Notes: generated by a model from the sequence alone, not told the origin. DNA of 64,000 bases from Membranihabitans marinus (GCF_019802045.1 NZ_JAHVHU010000018.1:1-64000); one strand, 5' to 3'; shown: positions 26,792 through 35,953, counted from the first letter of the stretch. A program made the numbers and translations.

Positions 26792-27526
26792 TTAGAGTTT
26801 TAGATAAAAGTCACGGGTCAAATTAACATACTCAGATGAAAAATCATTCTTCCGACCTTCATGAATATATAGGTCCTTTTCTTCCAGAAGAACCCCTTGA
26901 TCATGGGAGAATTCGAGCAAAAAACGCTCTACAGGCTTACCTGGTCGTGTAAAAACACGGGTCCGCCGGGACAGGTAAAGTCGATACTGTTCTGCCAACT
27001 CTACAAACCGATAGCCTTCCATGACGGGCAAGATAACACTAAAGCGACCTTTCGGACTCATCAATTGTTTCACGGCACGCAGTAAGTCACTGTGAGGTAA
27101 CTTGACCGTATGCCGAACCTCATTTTTTGGCTGGCTTTCCGAGAGCGTTCCACCAGTAAAAAAAGGCGGATTACTGATGATCAAGTCAAACCTATCGATC
27201 GCCTCCCGGATGTAATCCTGGATCGGAGCGTGGATCATCTCAACCCGTTCTGACCAGGGACTTTGGGCTGCATTGGAACAGGCCTGCTGGTAAGATCCTT
27301 CATCAATCTCTACGCCTGTAATGCGATGTAAAAATGCAGATCGCTGTGCCAGCATCAATGCAATCACCCCCGAACCAGTCCCGATGTCCATTGCCGATTC
27401 AGCTCCTTTGACCGACACCCAAGAGCCCAGCAGCACGCCATCCGTACACACCTTCATAAGACATCGGTCCTGATGAACGTCAAACTGCTTAAAATGAAAC
27501 ACATCATCTCTTACCAACAAATCCAT
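26792..27526 (-). CDS. trmN6: tRNA1(Val) (adenine(37)-N6)-methyltransferase-like protein
   Basis: 244-residue Rossmann-fold SAM-dependent methyltransferase. Motif I is MDIGTGSGVIALMLAQR (about 46-62), an acidic residue ends beta 2 (VEIDEGSYQQA), and the adenine-N6 motif NPPFFTGG is near 120. These match the YfiC/TrmN6 family, which methylates A37 of tRNA1(Val). The next gene is a pseudouridine synthase 7 bp downstream. Confidence 0.9.
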   Translation of the reverse strand: MDLLVRDDVFHFKQFDVHQDRCLMKVCTDGVLLGSWVSVKGAESAMDIGTGSGVIALMLAQRSAFLHRITGVEIDEGSYQQACSNAAQSPWSERVEMIHAPIQDYIREAIDRFDLIISNPPFFTGGTLSESQPKNEVRHTVKLPHSDLLRAVKQLMSPKGRFSVILPVMEGYRFVELAEQYRLYLSRRTRVFTRPGKPVERFLLEFSHDQGVLLEEKDLYIHEGRKNDFSSEYVNLTRDFYLKL

Positions 27527-27704
27527 AATTAACTCATTTTCTGAAATATAGATTCCTCATCAAGCATCCATTTGACAGGAATTAAAAGGCAAATATCGTA
27601 ATTTTTAAAGAAACTATGGGGACTCTTTTTTTCGATCGCGTGATTCTCAACCATAAAAAAATACAATATGTAGTGAAATACTTTCCGATTTCAAGGTAAT
27701 TCCA

Positions 27705-27712
27705 TAGCTTTG
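27705..27712 (+). promoter_or_regulatory. candidate -7 promoter box
   Basis: TAGCTTTG matches TAnnTTTG and lies 13 bp before the ATG of the 57-codon membrane protein gene at 27726. A clear TTG -33 element is not seen. Confidence 0.4.
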
Positions 27713-27725
27713 AGGCACAAATTAT

Positions 27726-27899
27726 ATGACAAATATGAAAACTGCACCACGTACTCGTTCGCAAAAAAGAAAAGCCGGATTGTATTTTTTGATTTCGTTC
27801 GTTATCATGGTTCTTCTATTAATTATCGAGCCTCAGTTTTTCTGGGTTCCTTTACCTTTCGTCCTGACATACTTGGTGGTCGCATTGGATAAAATGTAG
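27726..27899 (+). CDS. small two-helix membrane protein, 57 residues
   Basis: ATG 27726 to TAG 27897-27899 encodes a basic N-terminus (MTNMKTAPRTRSQKRKAG) followed by two hydrophobic helices (LYFLISFVIMVLLLII and VPLPFVLTYLVVALD) joined by a short EPQFFW turn. A TAnnTTTG box lies just upstream. The length and topology are those of many small Bacteroidota membrane proteins. I recognise no family. It is short enough for standard gene calls to miss it. Confidence 0.6.
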   Translation: MTNMKTAPRTRSQKRKAGLYFLISFVIMVLLLIIEPQFFWVPLPFVLTYLVVALDKM

Positions 27900-28067
27900 C
27901 CCGTCATCACCTGATATTTAATGACTTCGCGTCCTGCTGAATTCTTTAGGCAGTCTATATGCAGATCCATGTCCCATATAGGAATAGGTCTACTGTTGCG
28001 CAGTATAAAATTGTCTGATTAAGTTAAATGCGTTACCCTGTCGCTACTGCTATGTTCCTTACCCCAT

Positions 28068-28186
28068 TTTATTCACCACGTCAATTTGTTTTGACACATA
28101 ATATGCAGTGCATCAATGACATAAATTCCAAGATTGGACATATTACATAGCCCGATTTTGGGTGACGTTTGACTTTTGCGGGTTAA
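28068..28186 (+). repeat. 119-bp dispersed repeat, copy 1
   Basis: Aligned without gaps to 60602-60720, with roughly 85% identity by hand count. It starts TTTATTCACCACGTCAAT and ends TGACGTTTGACTTTTGCGGG. The copy contains CCC...GGG hairpins (GCCCGATTTTGGGT). It directly precedes a decayed REP-associated transposase, so it may be a REP-type unit once moved by that enzyme. Confidence 0.7.
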
Positions 28187-28215
28187 ATTATGGTGGTGTA
28201 TTTACCCACTTCCAG

Positions 28216-28353
28216 CACCAACGAGCAAACGAATTTGAACGGGAGTTGGTTAATTGTATTCAATACATTATCTTGAATCCGGTAAAAACAGAGGTATTAA
28301 GAAATGGAGGAATTATCCGAATACTTATGTAATAAGAAGGACATGGCTTAGGT
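28216..28353 (+). pseudogene. remnant of a REP-associated tyrosine transposase (Y1_Tnp / RAYT)
   Basis: Two frames together give the conserved C-terminal part of this transposase family. The first reads RANEFERELVNCIQYIILNP, then VKTEVL. After a one-base shift the second reads IKKWRNYPNTYV. Intact family members have the same succession, of form F-E-R-x4-YI-x-NPVKAxLV-x-x-W-x-x-Y-x-YTYV. The catalytic HUH and Tyr region is absent. I see no other gene in 27900-29147. This stretch is made of repeats and decayed DNA. Confidence 0.65.
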
Positions 28354-28685
28354 TTAAGGACGAGGGCTTATCTGGTCGTTTTCCGGCTTTGGAAATTAAG
28401 AATGATCGGTGTAGTTTATTGATATCCCCTAGCCTAAAAATAATCGTTCACGAAAGTTCACAAAACCCAATACACCCCCAGTACTAGCTGCTTTAGCTGT
28501 CGATAATTTCATTCTCAAGGAATGAAATTATACCATCTCTACATCATTTTTCCTGCTGCATTACTTTTCTTCCCCATGCTCCATTAACTGACCTGTATAT
28601 ACCAACATAAACTGTCCCACATTCCAATTAGAAAATAGATATACTGACCGCTAAAAATCTCTGATAAGTTGGGGCACTTTGTTTC

Positions 28686-28727
28686 GCGCTCACAAATCAC
28701 TATATCTGTCCTACGATTCGTAAGCGC
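28686..28727. repeat. palindrome related to family A inner hairpin
   Basis: GCGCTCACAAATC (28686-28698) pairs with GATTCGTAAGCGC (28715-28727) at 11 of 13 positions. It resembles the inner hairpin of the elements at 187-307 and 12554-12651. Outer arms TTGGGG and CCCCAA also pair around it, so the nested design is kept with other outer sequence. Confidence 0.5.
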
Positions 28728-28896
28728 AGGAGAAACATCCCCAATTTGTCAGTGCATTTGATTGATCTGATTATAGTACAGCGCATGTTTGCTAACACTT
28801 CACAACCCACAAAGATATATTATCCTAGTGCTCCGTTTCATAAATTTTTATAATTAAAATGTACCGAACAAAATTATGCAATTCAGAATCTAATCC

Positions 28897-29049
28897 GACC
28901 TCTCTGAGGTCGCTAGTCTGAGTGCAAATAATATAGCTAACCTAATTAGACCTCTCTGAGGTCTTTTACCTGCAAGGATTCTGACCCAGTCAGGGTCAGA
29001 TTAGGTTAAATGTGAGTTAAAAAACCAATTCCGACTCAGTCAGGGTCGG
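28897..29049. repeat. cluster of four palindromes, two types
   Basis: GACCTCTCTGAGGTC occurs twice (28897-28911, 28949-28963). TCTGACCCAGTCAGGGTCAGA (28980-29000) is followed by the related CCGACTCAGTCAGGGTCGG (29031-29049). Spacing is about 30-50 bp, and the flanks share TAATCC/TTAGG-like words. This fits a REP/BIME-like cluster. It lies downstream of speA on its 3' side and may influence transcript ends. Confidence 0.65.
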
Positions 29050-29147
29050 ATCAGATTGAACTCAGAGTCATTTTGAGATATATGAGGTGTTATTGTTTAT
29101 AATGACTTATGAAACAGAGCACTACCAAGGCACACCGCTTTAATAAT

Positions 29148-30611
29148 TTATTTTAATCGACTGCCTCTCCGTGCACCCATTTTGTCAGGCTTGGCTTCTT
29201 TCGACTGATTGGAATATCCCAGGATGCTGAGCATATGTTCAGAGCTTTGTTCATCACGGAATAAATAATCCACATAATTTCCGGTGGAATCCCGATCGAT
29301 GACGATGGTCTTCGGTGAGGGAATCAAACAATGTTTGATCCCACCATATCCGCTGATGGCATCCTGATAGGCCCCCGTATGAAAAAATCCTACATATAAC
29401 GGTTCTGAATCTTTTTCCGAATCAAACTCCGGAAGAAAAACCTGTTGGTTCAGATCTTCCGAATTGTAATAATCCGAATGATCACAACTAATTCCCCCAA
29501 TATTGACGTTATAAAATGGGCGGTCCCATTTATTGATCGGCAACAGGATGAATTTTTCCAAAATCCCCCAGGCATCCGGGATGGTATTCATCAGACTATT
29601 ATCGATCATATACCACCGTTCTGTATCATTTTGCCGCTTCTCTTCCAGTACCGTAAAAATAGTTGCACCACTTTCACCCACGGTGTATTTGCCAAATTCG
29701 GTAAAGATATTCGGTTCAGCAATCTCTTCAGAGACACAAATTTCTTTAATCGCAGACACTATGTCATTGACCATGGATTTGTAATCAAACTCAAATCCCA
29801 GATTATTCCGAATGGGAAACCCGCCTCCGATATTCAAATCCTGAAGTGTCGAACATTTCTTTTTCAATGCAGCATACAGCCGAATCGCTTTATTAAATTC
29901 TCCCCAATAATACAGGTTGTCCTTAATGCCCGTATCAATAAAGAAATGCATCATCGTCAGGTTGATGTTCTCCATTTTGGAAATCGTATTCTCATAAAAA
30001 GGGAGAATCTCCTCGGGCCGGATTCCCAGCCTCGATGTATAGTATGCCGACTGCGGCTCTTCATTGATAGCCATTCGAATCCCAATATTTATAGGCCGAT
30101 CGAGTCTTTGGTTGAGCCGATCAAGTTCCGACATGGAGTCCAGAACGACAATGCTGTTCACAAAACCATCAGACTGCAGCTGGATAATCCGATCCAGGTA
30201 TTCCTGCGTCTTGTAGCCGTTGTGAACAATAATAATCTTTTTATCCAGATGCCCTGATTCGTACAGTTTATAAATAATGTCCACATCGAAGGCCGAACTG
30301 GTCTCCAGATGTACATCATACTCCAGAGCCTTTCGAATCACATGCTCAAAGTGGCAGCACTTCGTACAATAACAGTAGTAGTATTTACCCTGATAATTAT
30401 TGCTCTTCATACTGCGCTTAAACAGGTTCTTCGCTTTTTTTATCTGATCGCCGATCCGGGGAAGATAGTTTAACTTAAATGGTGTGCCATATTTCTTAAT
30501 TAAGTGACTGATGGATACACCGTAGAATGTGAGTTCGCCATCCAACAGGTCAAACCCTTCCTGAGGGAACTCATAACTTTGTTCGATCAAATCAAAATAA
30601 GTACTCTTCAT
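29148..30611 (-). CDS. speA: biosynthetic arginine decarboxylase
   Basis: PLP-dependent fold-III enzyme that converts arginine to agmatine, the first step of polyamine synthesis from arginine. The start is set at 30611 (MKSTYFDLIEQSYEFPQEGF), the family N-terminus, giving 487 residues. The longer frame to 30737 adds 42 residues that look like non-family sequence. Motifs: YYCYCTK with the PLP-lysine region, HLETSSAFD, IGIRMAINEEP, LNIGGGFPI and GFFHTGAYQDAISG near the C-terminus. The short SpeA type is characteristic of Bacteroidota. It is monocistronic, with a repeat cluster after its 3' end. Confidence 0.92.
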   Translation of the reverse strand: MKSTYFDLIEQSYEFPQEGFDLLDGELTFYGVSISHLIKKYGTPFKLNYLPRIGDQIKKAKNLFKRSMKSNNYQGKYYYCYCTKCCHFEHVIRKALEYDVHLETSSAFDVDIIYKLYESGHLDKKIIIVHNGYKTQEYLDRIIQLQSDGFVNSIVVLDSMSELDRLNQRLDRPINIGIRMAINEEPQSAYYTSRLGIRPEEILPFYENTISKMENINLTMMHFFIDTGIKDNLYYWGEFNKAIRLYAALKKKCSTLQDLNIGGGFPIRNNLGFEFDYKSMVNDIVSAIKEICVSEEIAEPNIFTEFGKYTVGESGATIFTVLEEKRQNDTERWYMIDNSLMNTIPDAWGILEKFILLPINKWDRPFYNVNIGGISCDHSDYYNSEDLNQQVFLPEFDSEKDSEPLYVGFFHTGAYQDAISGYGGIKHCLIPSPKTIVIDRDSTGNYVDYLFRDEQSSEHMLSILGYSNQSKEAKPDKMGARRGSRLK

Positions 30612-30668
30612 AGCTATTACCTGATGGAATTTTGAGTTATAATAAGCATCACGGAATTCAAAGAAAAT

Positions 30669-30679
30669 GCAAAGTAAAG
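30669..30679 (-). promoter_or_regulatory. TTTACTTTGCA box upstream of speA
   Basis: On the minus strand the 11-mer TTTACTTTGCA lies 58 nt before the speA ATG. The same 11-mer lies 28 nt before the aminotransferase gene at 49829. It resembles the -7 consensus TAnnTTTG with one changed position. Its recurrence at two unrelated genes supports a promoter role. Confidence 0.35.
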
Positions 30680-30868
30680 GATATATCAAAATATTTGCTC
30701 CCCATCCGATAAAAATTTCTTTTTCGAAGCCTTCCAAGAGGAATTAAAAGTTAAAAAATACCGGATATTTCCCCTTTACATTTATTTAAGAGCATGGTAG
30801 CTTTATAGGCATAATTATTGCGATCAATTTACGTATCTAATTCTATTCACTTCTATAAACCTTTGATT

Positions 30869-30970
30869 ATGAAAATCACAGAAAACAACCCGAGTTGGAT
30901 CCTGATCCGCCCTATCGTCATTACTGTTATTTTGATTATTCTGATTGGCTTGCTCTTGTCATATTTTTAG
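30869..30970 (+). CDS. possible 33-residue single-helix membrane peptide
   Basis: ATG 30869 to TAG 30968-30970 encodes MKITENNPSWILIRPIVITV followed by ILIILIGLLLSYF. This is a polar N-terminus and one transmembrane helix. Composition and topology are convincing for a small membrane protein, but there is no homology evidence and no clear promoter. The rest of 30738-31268 shows nothing else. Confidence 0.4.
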   Translation: MKITENNPSWILIRPIVITVILIILIGLLLSYF

Positions 30971-31268
30971 GATAAATTTCTACAACGTATTGACGTAATA
31001 ATTCATTCAACCTCCTGGCCTATCTGATCCTGGAACAGATACTTACACCACACAGGATCTAGTAAACCACATACCGGGATGTATCCGTACCGCCCTGGCT
31101 GTGATTATCAGAATATAGCTTTGATTTCCATCCCATAAATCCCTCCAGGCCTAAAGCTTCCATGTTTCTCTCTACTTCTACCCTCATTCACAAAGGGATC
31201 AGTCAGCTGCGCCAATGCTATAATACTAGAACTGGTCATCGAAAATAGCTGTCTTAATATTAAAAGGA

Positions 31269-31296
31269 AAGGGATCCTGACATTTCAGGATCCCTT
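31269..31296 (-). terminator. terminator of the type IX secreted protein gene
   Basis: A perfect 12-bp stem, AAGGGATCCTGA / TCAGGATCCCTT with a 4-base loop, lies 34 bp after the stop codon. On the minus strand it is followed by TTCCTTTT. Confidence 0.7.
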
Positions 31297-31330
31297 CCAC
31301 ATTAAAGATAAAATGCAATTCTGTTAATTC

Positions 31331-34300
31331 TTACGGCAGATAATACAGCTTTCTGTTGACCACGCCAGAATCCATGATCAACCGAATCGTATAGAATCCT
31401 GCCGCCGGTAATACCGACCCATCGAAGGTGTATTGCCGGATCGACTGATCTACTTTTTCACGATAGACCTGCTTGCCAGACAGGTTGTAAATTTCACTCC
31501 GCTGAAGCTTCCCGGTTTCACCGCTCAGATCAATTCGCACAGAGTGTGAGAATGGATTCGGGTAGGGATTGGAGACTTCAAACACACCTTGCTGTACCTT
31601 CGTCTCCAGACGAATATTTTCTTTCAGTTTTTGATCGCTGTATATTTCAGGTGTAAGATTCATCGATAATTGAATCAGTTCCCGATCAATCTGCTCACCG
31701 GGTACATTGTCAAATACCAGATAAAAATCGGCTTGTTCCGTCGGTCTTGTTCGCTCTTCTGTGGCAATCCATACCACACTCAAATCCTTTTCATCCATGC
31801 TGTAATCGGAGGAAACAATCGGAATTTTACCAGGTTCAATGGCCACCCATGGGACGGAATTACCGTTTGTCAGAGAAAACTGCATCGATTCCACCTGTAC
31901 AGATCCGCCGAGGCTGACTGGTACCCGGATAAAACCATTGTGAAATTCCGGCTCCCCAAGCACAAAGTTCTCGCGTCCTGTGGTCCGCCGATCACTGGAC
32001 CGGACCGAAGCACTGTAATTCACATCGCCTTTTTTGACACCGACAAAGTGCAACATCGATCGGTATTCCTGATTTAGCCGGATGGTGGATATCGGTTGCA
32101 TATCACCATTGATAAACAACCACTGCCGTCCGGGTATGCGATCAATTTTATTCAATAATAGACTTTGGATCATCAGGACATCCAGCACAGAGATCACCCC
32201 GTCTTCGTTCATATCAGCAGCCAGCCGCTCATAGGGTGTGGTTGGCGTGGACTTATTCATGGCCATGCGAAATATGCTAAGCGCATCAAAAGCAGTAATG
32301 CCATTCAACGGGTTATCTTCTTTCGAGGGTTCTATTCGCAGCGCTTCACTAGTGGTGGGGAAAGCGCCCAGGTTAAAGGTACCGGAATTGTCTGTCATAT
32401 TACGTCGAATCTCTGCCACCGGTCCGTTCAATCGTACTGAAACCTCTGATATAGGGTATTGCTCGGGTGTTCTGATGCTACCCGCCAACTGATTATCAGA
32501 ATTGGGACACAAGCCGCGTGGATCCTTCACCTCCAGGCTAAGCACATAGTGGTTCGAATTTCCGGCTTCGTCTACGACCCAAAGTTCGATTAGGTTCGCA
32601 CCCAACTTATCGCAGGTCACATCAATTGATGTTTGTCCGGGTAGAGGTGGTAATACCTTACCATCATTATCGATCAACCCTTCGCCTTTGTAGCGTAGTA
32701 AAACGTCGTATCTAGCCGATTCACAAGGATGTGTCACGGTATAAGGTATGTCCGTCAACCGAAGCTGGTCCTGGGTCTTATTAAGATTGAATGTAATTGA
32801 TTCCGGACCTTCGATTTTCAATGCTTTGCAATAGCTCACTTTGAATTCAGAAGTCTTTCGGGTTACATTTCGGCACTGATCCTCCGCTTCTACGGTCAGT
32901 CGGTAAGAACCACTTGCCAACGCCAGGGAATTGATCTGCAAACCACTACCGCTTTTTACGGTTTCCCATGCCCCTGACAGCTTGCGCTCAATGCGCCAGA
33001 TGACCGACAATTCCTCCACCGGCGTACAATCATCAATCACCTCGAGGGTTTTGCTAAATACAAATTCACAGCCCTGATCAAAGCAAATGTCTTCCACGTT
33101 GCCATTTACAACTTCAGGCCCTTCCGTGTTTTTGATATAAATATATTGCACAAATTCCGGCAGATAATAGGGATCGCTCTCACACCAGTCACTGACTTCC
33201 CAGGTTCTTTTTATCGTGTAACAAACACCGGCTGAGTTTTCAAGTGCCTGTGTTACCTCATCGGTATACGCCATGCCCAGGTCCTTGCAGAATTCTTCCC
33301 GTTGCAACTGAGGGCCACGCGGCTCTACTTCTACCAGGCTACAACTCATGATCGTAGTATCCGCATAAGGCAGAACAAAATCTTCCGGACGCAACCGGCA
33401 ATCTTTGGTAATAAATATTTTTTGTATCACCTGGATGGACTCGCTCTCCTCCGGCGTATCAGAACACGGATTGGAAATAGTAAATATCCGTTCGACATAT
33501 CCTTCTCCACATATTCCGATGTTCTCATCAAAGGTCTCTTCAATGGTCACATTGCAATTGTCCATGACATAACCATCCATAAAGTCCACCGTGCTTTCTA
33601 CATAGGGTGTGGATCGGCCCTCACTACACTCATACACCTCTATGGCATGATTCTGACGTTCTGCTTCCGAGGTCACGTACTGACCAAAAACACTGGTATT
33701 CCCTTTTTCTATTTCTGCCTTGTATTTGGATTGGTAGGTATAGCAGTTCATAGATATATTGGGTAATTTGTATTTTACTACGGGCGGTGATTGGTCTGTG
33801 ACCTTGACCCGCGTCACCAATTTGGAGTAATTACAAAACGCATCAATCGCTAAAAATTCCACTAAAACGCCTTCGGTACAGACATCTTCACAACAAAAAG
33901 GAATTTTATCCGTCCAGCCATAGTCCACCAGCCTGGTCAGACAGGAGTCTTCCTGAAAAGCGATCTTATTCGCAAACTCATCATAATAGTTCCGGACCTC
34001 ACTGGAGACACTGGTATCTGCCGTGTAACCGCAAGCTGTCTTCCAGTCAACCCGTCGCGCTAAAAGAATTTCGAGCTCGCAGTTGTCAAAACTTCCTTCG
34101 TCAAAAGCACTCACGTCGGACCAGACCAGGGATTGTTGATTGGTCAACACCACACCCGGATCATCGTCCAGGACGAGGGTCGGTGGCTTTTTGTCAAATA
34201 GCTTGAGAACAATGGTATCCTTGCCCACGTTTCCACAAGCATCATAGGCGGAGTACTCCACCAGGTAATTCCCGATCGTCATATTTCGGAAACGAATATC

Positions 34301-35722
34301 AGCGTCCGGATCATTCATGTCAAACATGAGCTCCTGATCACCCCATTTGATGGTCACCAGCAATTCTTCCGGTGTGCTGCACTCTTTAATTAAATTAGGA
34401 ATCGGAAAATCACCCTCCGCTCTGCAATTGTCCGTAATCGCATTCCGATAAAAAGTCGGATAAAGAATTCCAGGTTCAGCACCTTCAATATTATCGTGCT
34501 GCTCCATTTCATAGGTGCCTGTTTTAAATTGGATTTCAGGGCCGGTGGTATCCACTACATTAATGATCTGCGTACAGGACTTCTCCCGCACACCTTCGTT
34601 CTCATACGAACTGATCAACCAGGTCCTGAATATAGTTTTTGAACCCCCGCACCCGGGTACTTCTTCATCTTCATACGTGAGGTACACTTTACAATACGGG
34701 TCCTCAGAATAGATGGATTGCCCCATGAAGGTAGGTGTTCCGGTGCGTAGCGGTTGATTGAGCAATTCGAGAGAGTCACACGTGATCTCAGCGTCCGCGG
34801 GACAGGCGATCTCATCAAATATAATCTTTTGTAAAAAAACAGTATCTGTACAATCGGTTTTGTTTCCGTTCTGATCAACAGCTCGCCATACCCGTTCGAT
34901 ATAGCCTTCGATAAATGGATCATTGTCCACATTCACCCATTTGTATTCATTGACTTTGAGCGTATAATTTTCATTGCAATCCGCGATGACTTCCGGTTGA
35001 CCAAAAAGGTTGTTTTTAGGATCGTAGGCACGTGGATCGCTGCAAAGCACGGTATCATTTTTACAGATCAACCTTGGTCCTGAAAAATCCCCCAGTGTAA
35101 TATCGGACCGACAAAACTGCCCGGTTTCTTTGTGGGTAATCGTTGCTTTAAAAGTTCGTCCATTGTATCGTTTGGGGACAGGATTGGGAATGGTCAGGTT
35201 CTCCAATTCCAGCGTAAACTCAAAGTCATCCAAACATTTTACTTTACCATTGGTGATCACTTCATTAATATCGATATACCGTTCACAATCCATACCAAAG
35301 TCCAGAACCAGGTCTTGAAAACAATTGAGATTCAGTCGGTTTAGATCTTTATCTACGTTGATGGTCACGGTGTCGATCAGACCAAGCGGCGGGTAGTAGC
35401 TCACGGCAAACATGACCAGCTTGGTATAACCCCGGTCTGTTGTTTTCCACTGAACTTCCACACTCTCACCCCGGTCACTCCCTACAAATTCACCCGGCCC
35501 TTCAATAATCCGCCATTGGATGTTCATCGGAAAATACAAGTCAAGACCAATGCGATAAGTGTTGGTCAGTCCCGGGCAAGCGACATCATCACCAACGATG
35601 ACATCTTTGAGTATTTGCTGTCCCTGTGACTTGGGAACGACAACAAGAAATAAGACAAAACTACATAAGAGGTATAAAAGCCTCCTGGTCTTTTCCTGAT
35701 GGATGTTAGGATAAATATTCAT
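31331..35722 (-). CDS. large secreted protein with HYR/Ig-like domains, dockerin-like segment and T9SS sorting domain
   Basis: 1463-residue protein exported through Sec and then the type IX system. Signal peptide about 12-34 (LLYLLCSFVLFLVVVPKSQG). Most of the length is a chain of Cys-rich beta-sandwich repeats with the recurrent pattern CxDTV...DTTGPEI/DQSPPVVKY..., typical of HYR/Ig-like adhesin modules. Near residue 1165-1195 a dockerin-like EF-hand pair (ADMNEDGVISVLDVLMIQSL) follows a carboxypeptidase-regulatory-like strand set. The last about 80 residues (NPYPNPFSHSVRIDLSG ... GFYTIRLIMDSG ... NRKLYYLP) are a type A T9SS sorting domain. It is probably cell-surface attached or released, with an adhesive or matrix role inferred from the fold. 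Confidence 0.88.
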   Translation of the reverse strand: MNIYPNIHQEKTRRLLYLLCSFVLFLVVVPKSQGQQILKDVIVGDDVACPGLTNTYRIGLDLYFPMNIQWRIIEGPGEFVGSDRGESVEVQWKTTDRGYTKLVMFAVSYYPPLGLIDTVTINVDKDLNRLNLNCFQDLVLDFGMDCERYIDINEVITNGKVKCLDDFEFTLELENLTIPNPVPKRYNGRTFKATITHKETGQFCRSDITLGDFSGPRLICKNDTVLCSDPRAYDPKNNLFGQPEVIADCNENYTLKVNEYKWVNVDNDPFIEGYIERVWRAVDQNGNKTDCTDTVFLQKIIFDEIACPADAEITCDSLELLNQPLRTGTPTFMGQSIYSEDPYCKVYLTYEDEEVPGCGGSKTIFRTWLISSYENEGVREKSCTQIINVVDTTGPEIQFKTGTYEMEQHDNIEGAEPGILYPTFYRNAITDNCRAEGDFPIPNLIKECSTPEELLVTIKWGDQELMFDMNDPDADIRFRNMTIGNYLVEYSAYDACGNVGKDTIVLKLFDKKPPTLVLDDDPGVVLTNQQSLVWSDVSAFDEGSFDNCELEILLARRVDWKTACGYTADTSVSSEVRNYYDEFANKIAFQEDSCLTRLVDYGWTDKIPFCCEDVCTEGVLVEFLAIDAFCNYSKLVTRVKVTDQSPPVVKYKLPNISMNCYTYQSKYKAEIEKGNTSVFGQYVTSEAERQNHAIEVYECSEGRSTPYVESTVDFMDGYVMDNCNVTIEETFDENIGICGEGYVERIFTISNPCSDTPEESESIQVIQKIFITKDCRLRPEDFVLPYADTTIMSCSLVEVEPRGPQLQREEFCKDLGMAYTDEVTQALENSAGVCYTIKRTWEVSDWCESDPYYLPEFVQYIYIKNTEGPEVVNGNVEDICFDQGCEFVFSKTLEVIDDCTPVEELSVIWRIERKLSGAWETVKSGSGLQINSLALASGSYRLTVEAEDQCRNVTRKTSEFKVSYCKALKIEGPESITFNLNKTQDQLRLTDIPYTVTHPCESARYDVLLRYKGEGLIDNDGKVLPPLPGQTSIDVTCDKLGANLIELWVVDEAGNSNHYVLSLEVKDPRGLCPNSDNQLAGSIRTPEQYPISEVSVRLNGPVAEIRRNMTDNSGTFNLGAFPTTSEALRIEPSKEDNPLNGITAFDALSIFRMAMNKSTPTTPYERLAADMNEDGVISVLDVLMIQSLLLNKIDRIPGRQWLFINGDMQPISTIRLNQEYRSMLHFVGVKKGDVNYSASVRSSDRRTTGRENFVLGEPEFHNGFIRVPVSLGGSVQVESMQFSLTNGNSVPWVAIEPGKIPIVSSDYSMDEKDLSVVWIATEERTRPTEQADFYLVFDNVPGEQIDRELIQLSMNLTPEIYSDQKLKENIRLETKVQQGVFEVSNPYPNPFSHSVRIDLSGETGKLQRSEIYNLSGKQVYREKVDQSIRQYTFDGSVLPAAGFYTIRLIMDSGVVNRKLYYLP

Positions 35723-35859
35723 TTCGATTGCATTTTATTCAATCGATTGAACACAAACATTATGCCAAATCATAATATGTAATCAGATCATGTCCAAAAT
35801 TTAATACTTTAACAGTTTTGGGTATAGGTGATCTCGCTTCGGTGTCAGACACTAGCCCG

Positions 35860-35953
35860 GGTGTCTGACACCTGTTGCGGAGGTGAGTGCGGATGGATGG
35901 TGTCTGACACCTGTTGCGGAGGTGAGTGCGGATGGATGGTGTCTGACACCTGT
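35860..35953. repeat. 39-bp tandem repeat, 2.4 copies, with palindromic GGTGTCTGACACC
   Basis: Two exact 39-bp units (35860-35898, 35899-35937) and a 16-bp partial third (35938-35953) each begin with the palindrome GGTGTC-T-GACACC. A fourth related dyad, GGTGTCAGACAC, is at about 35841. The unit is 13 codons long, so an ORF crosses it on either strand, but no family is recognisable. It fills the 35723-36219 gap upstream of the secreted-protein gene, together with non-coding DNA. Confidence 0.75.

Noticed and set aside
30612-30737. 42-residue N-terminal extension of SpeA
   Set aside because: The sequence before MKSTYFDLIEQ is not family-like, and the candidate promoter box at 30669-30679 lies inside it.
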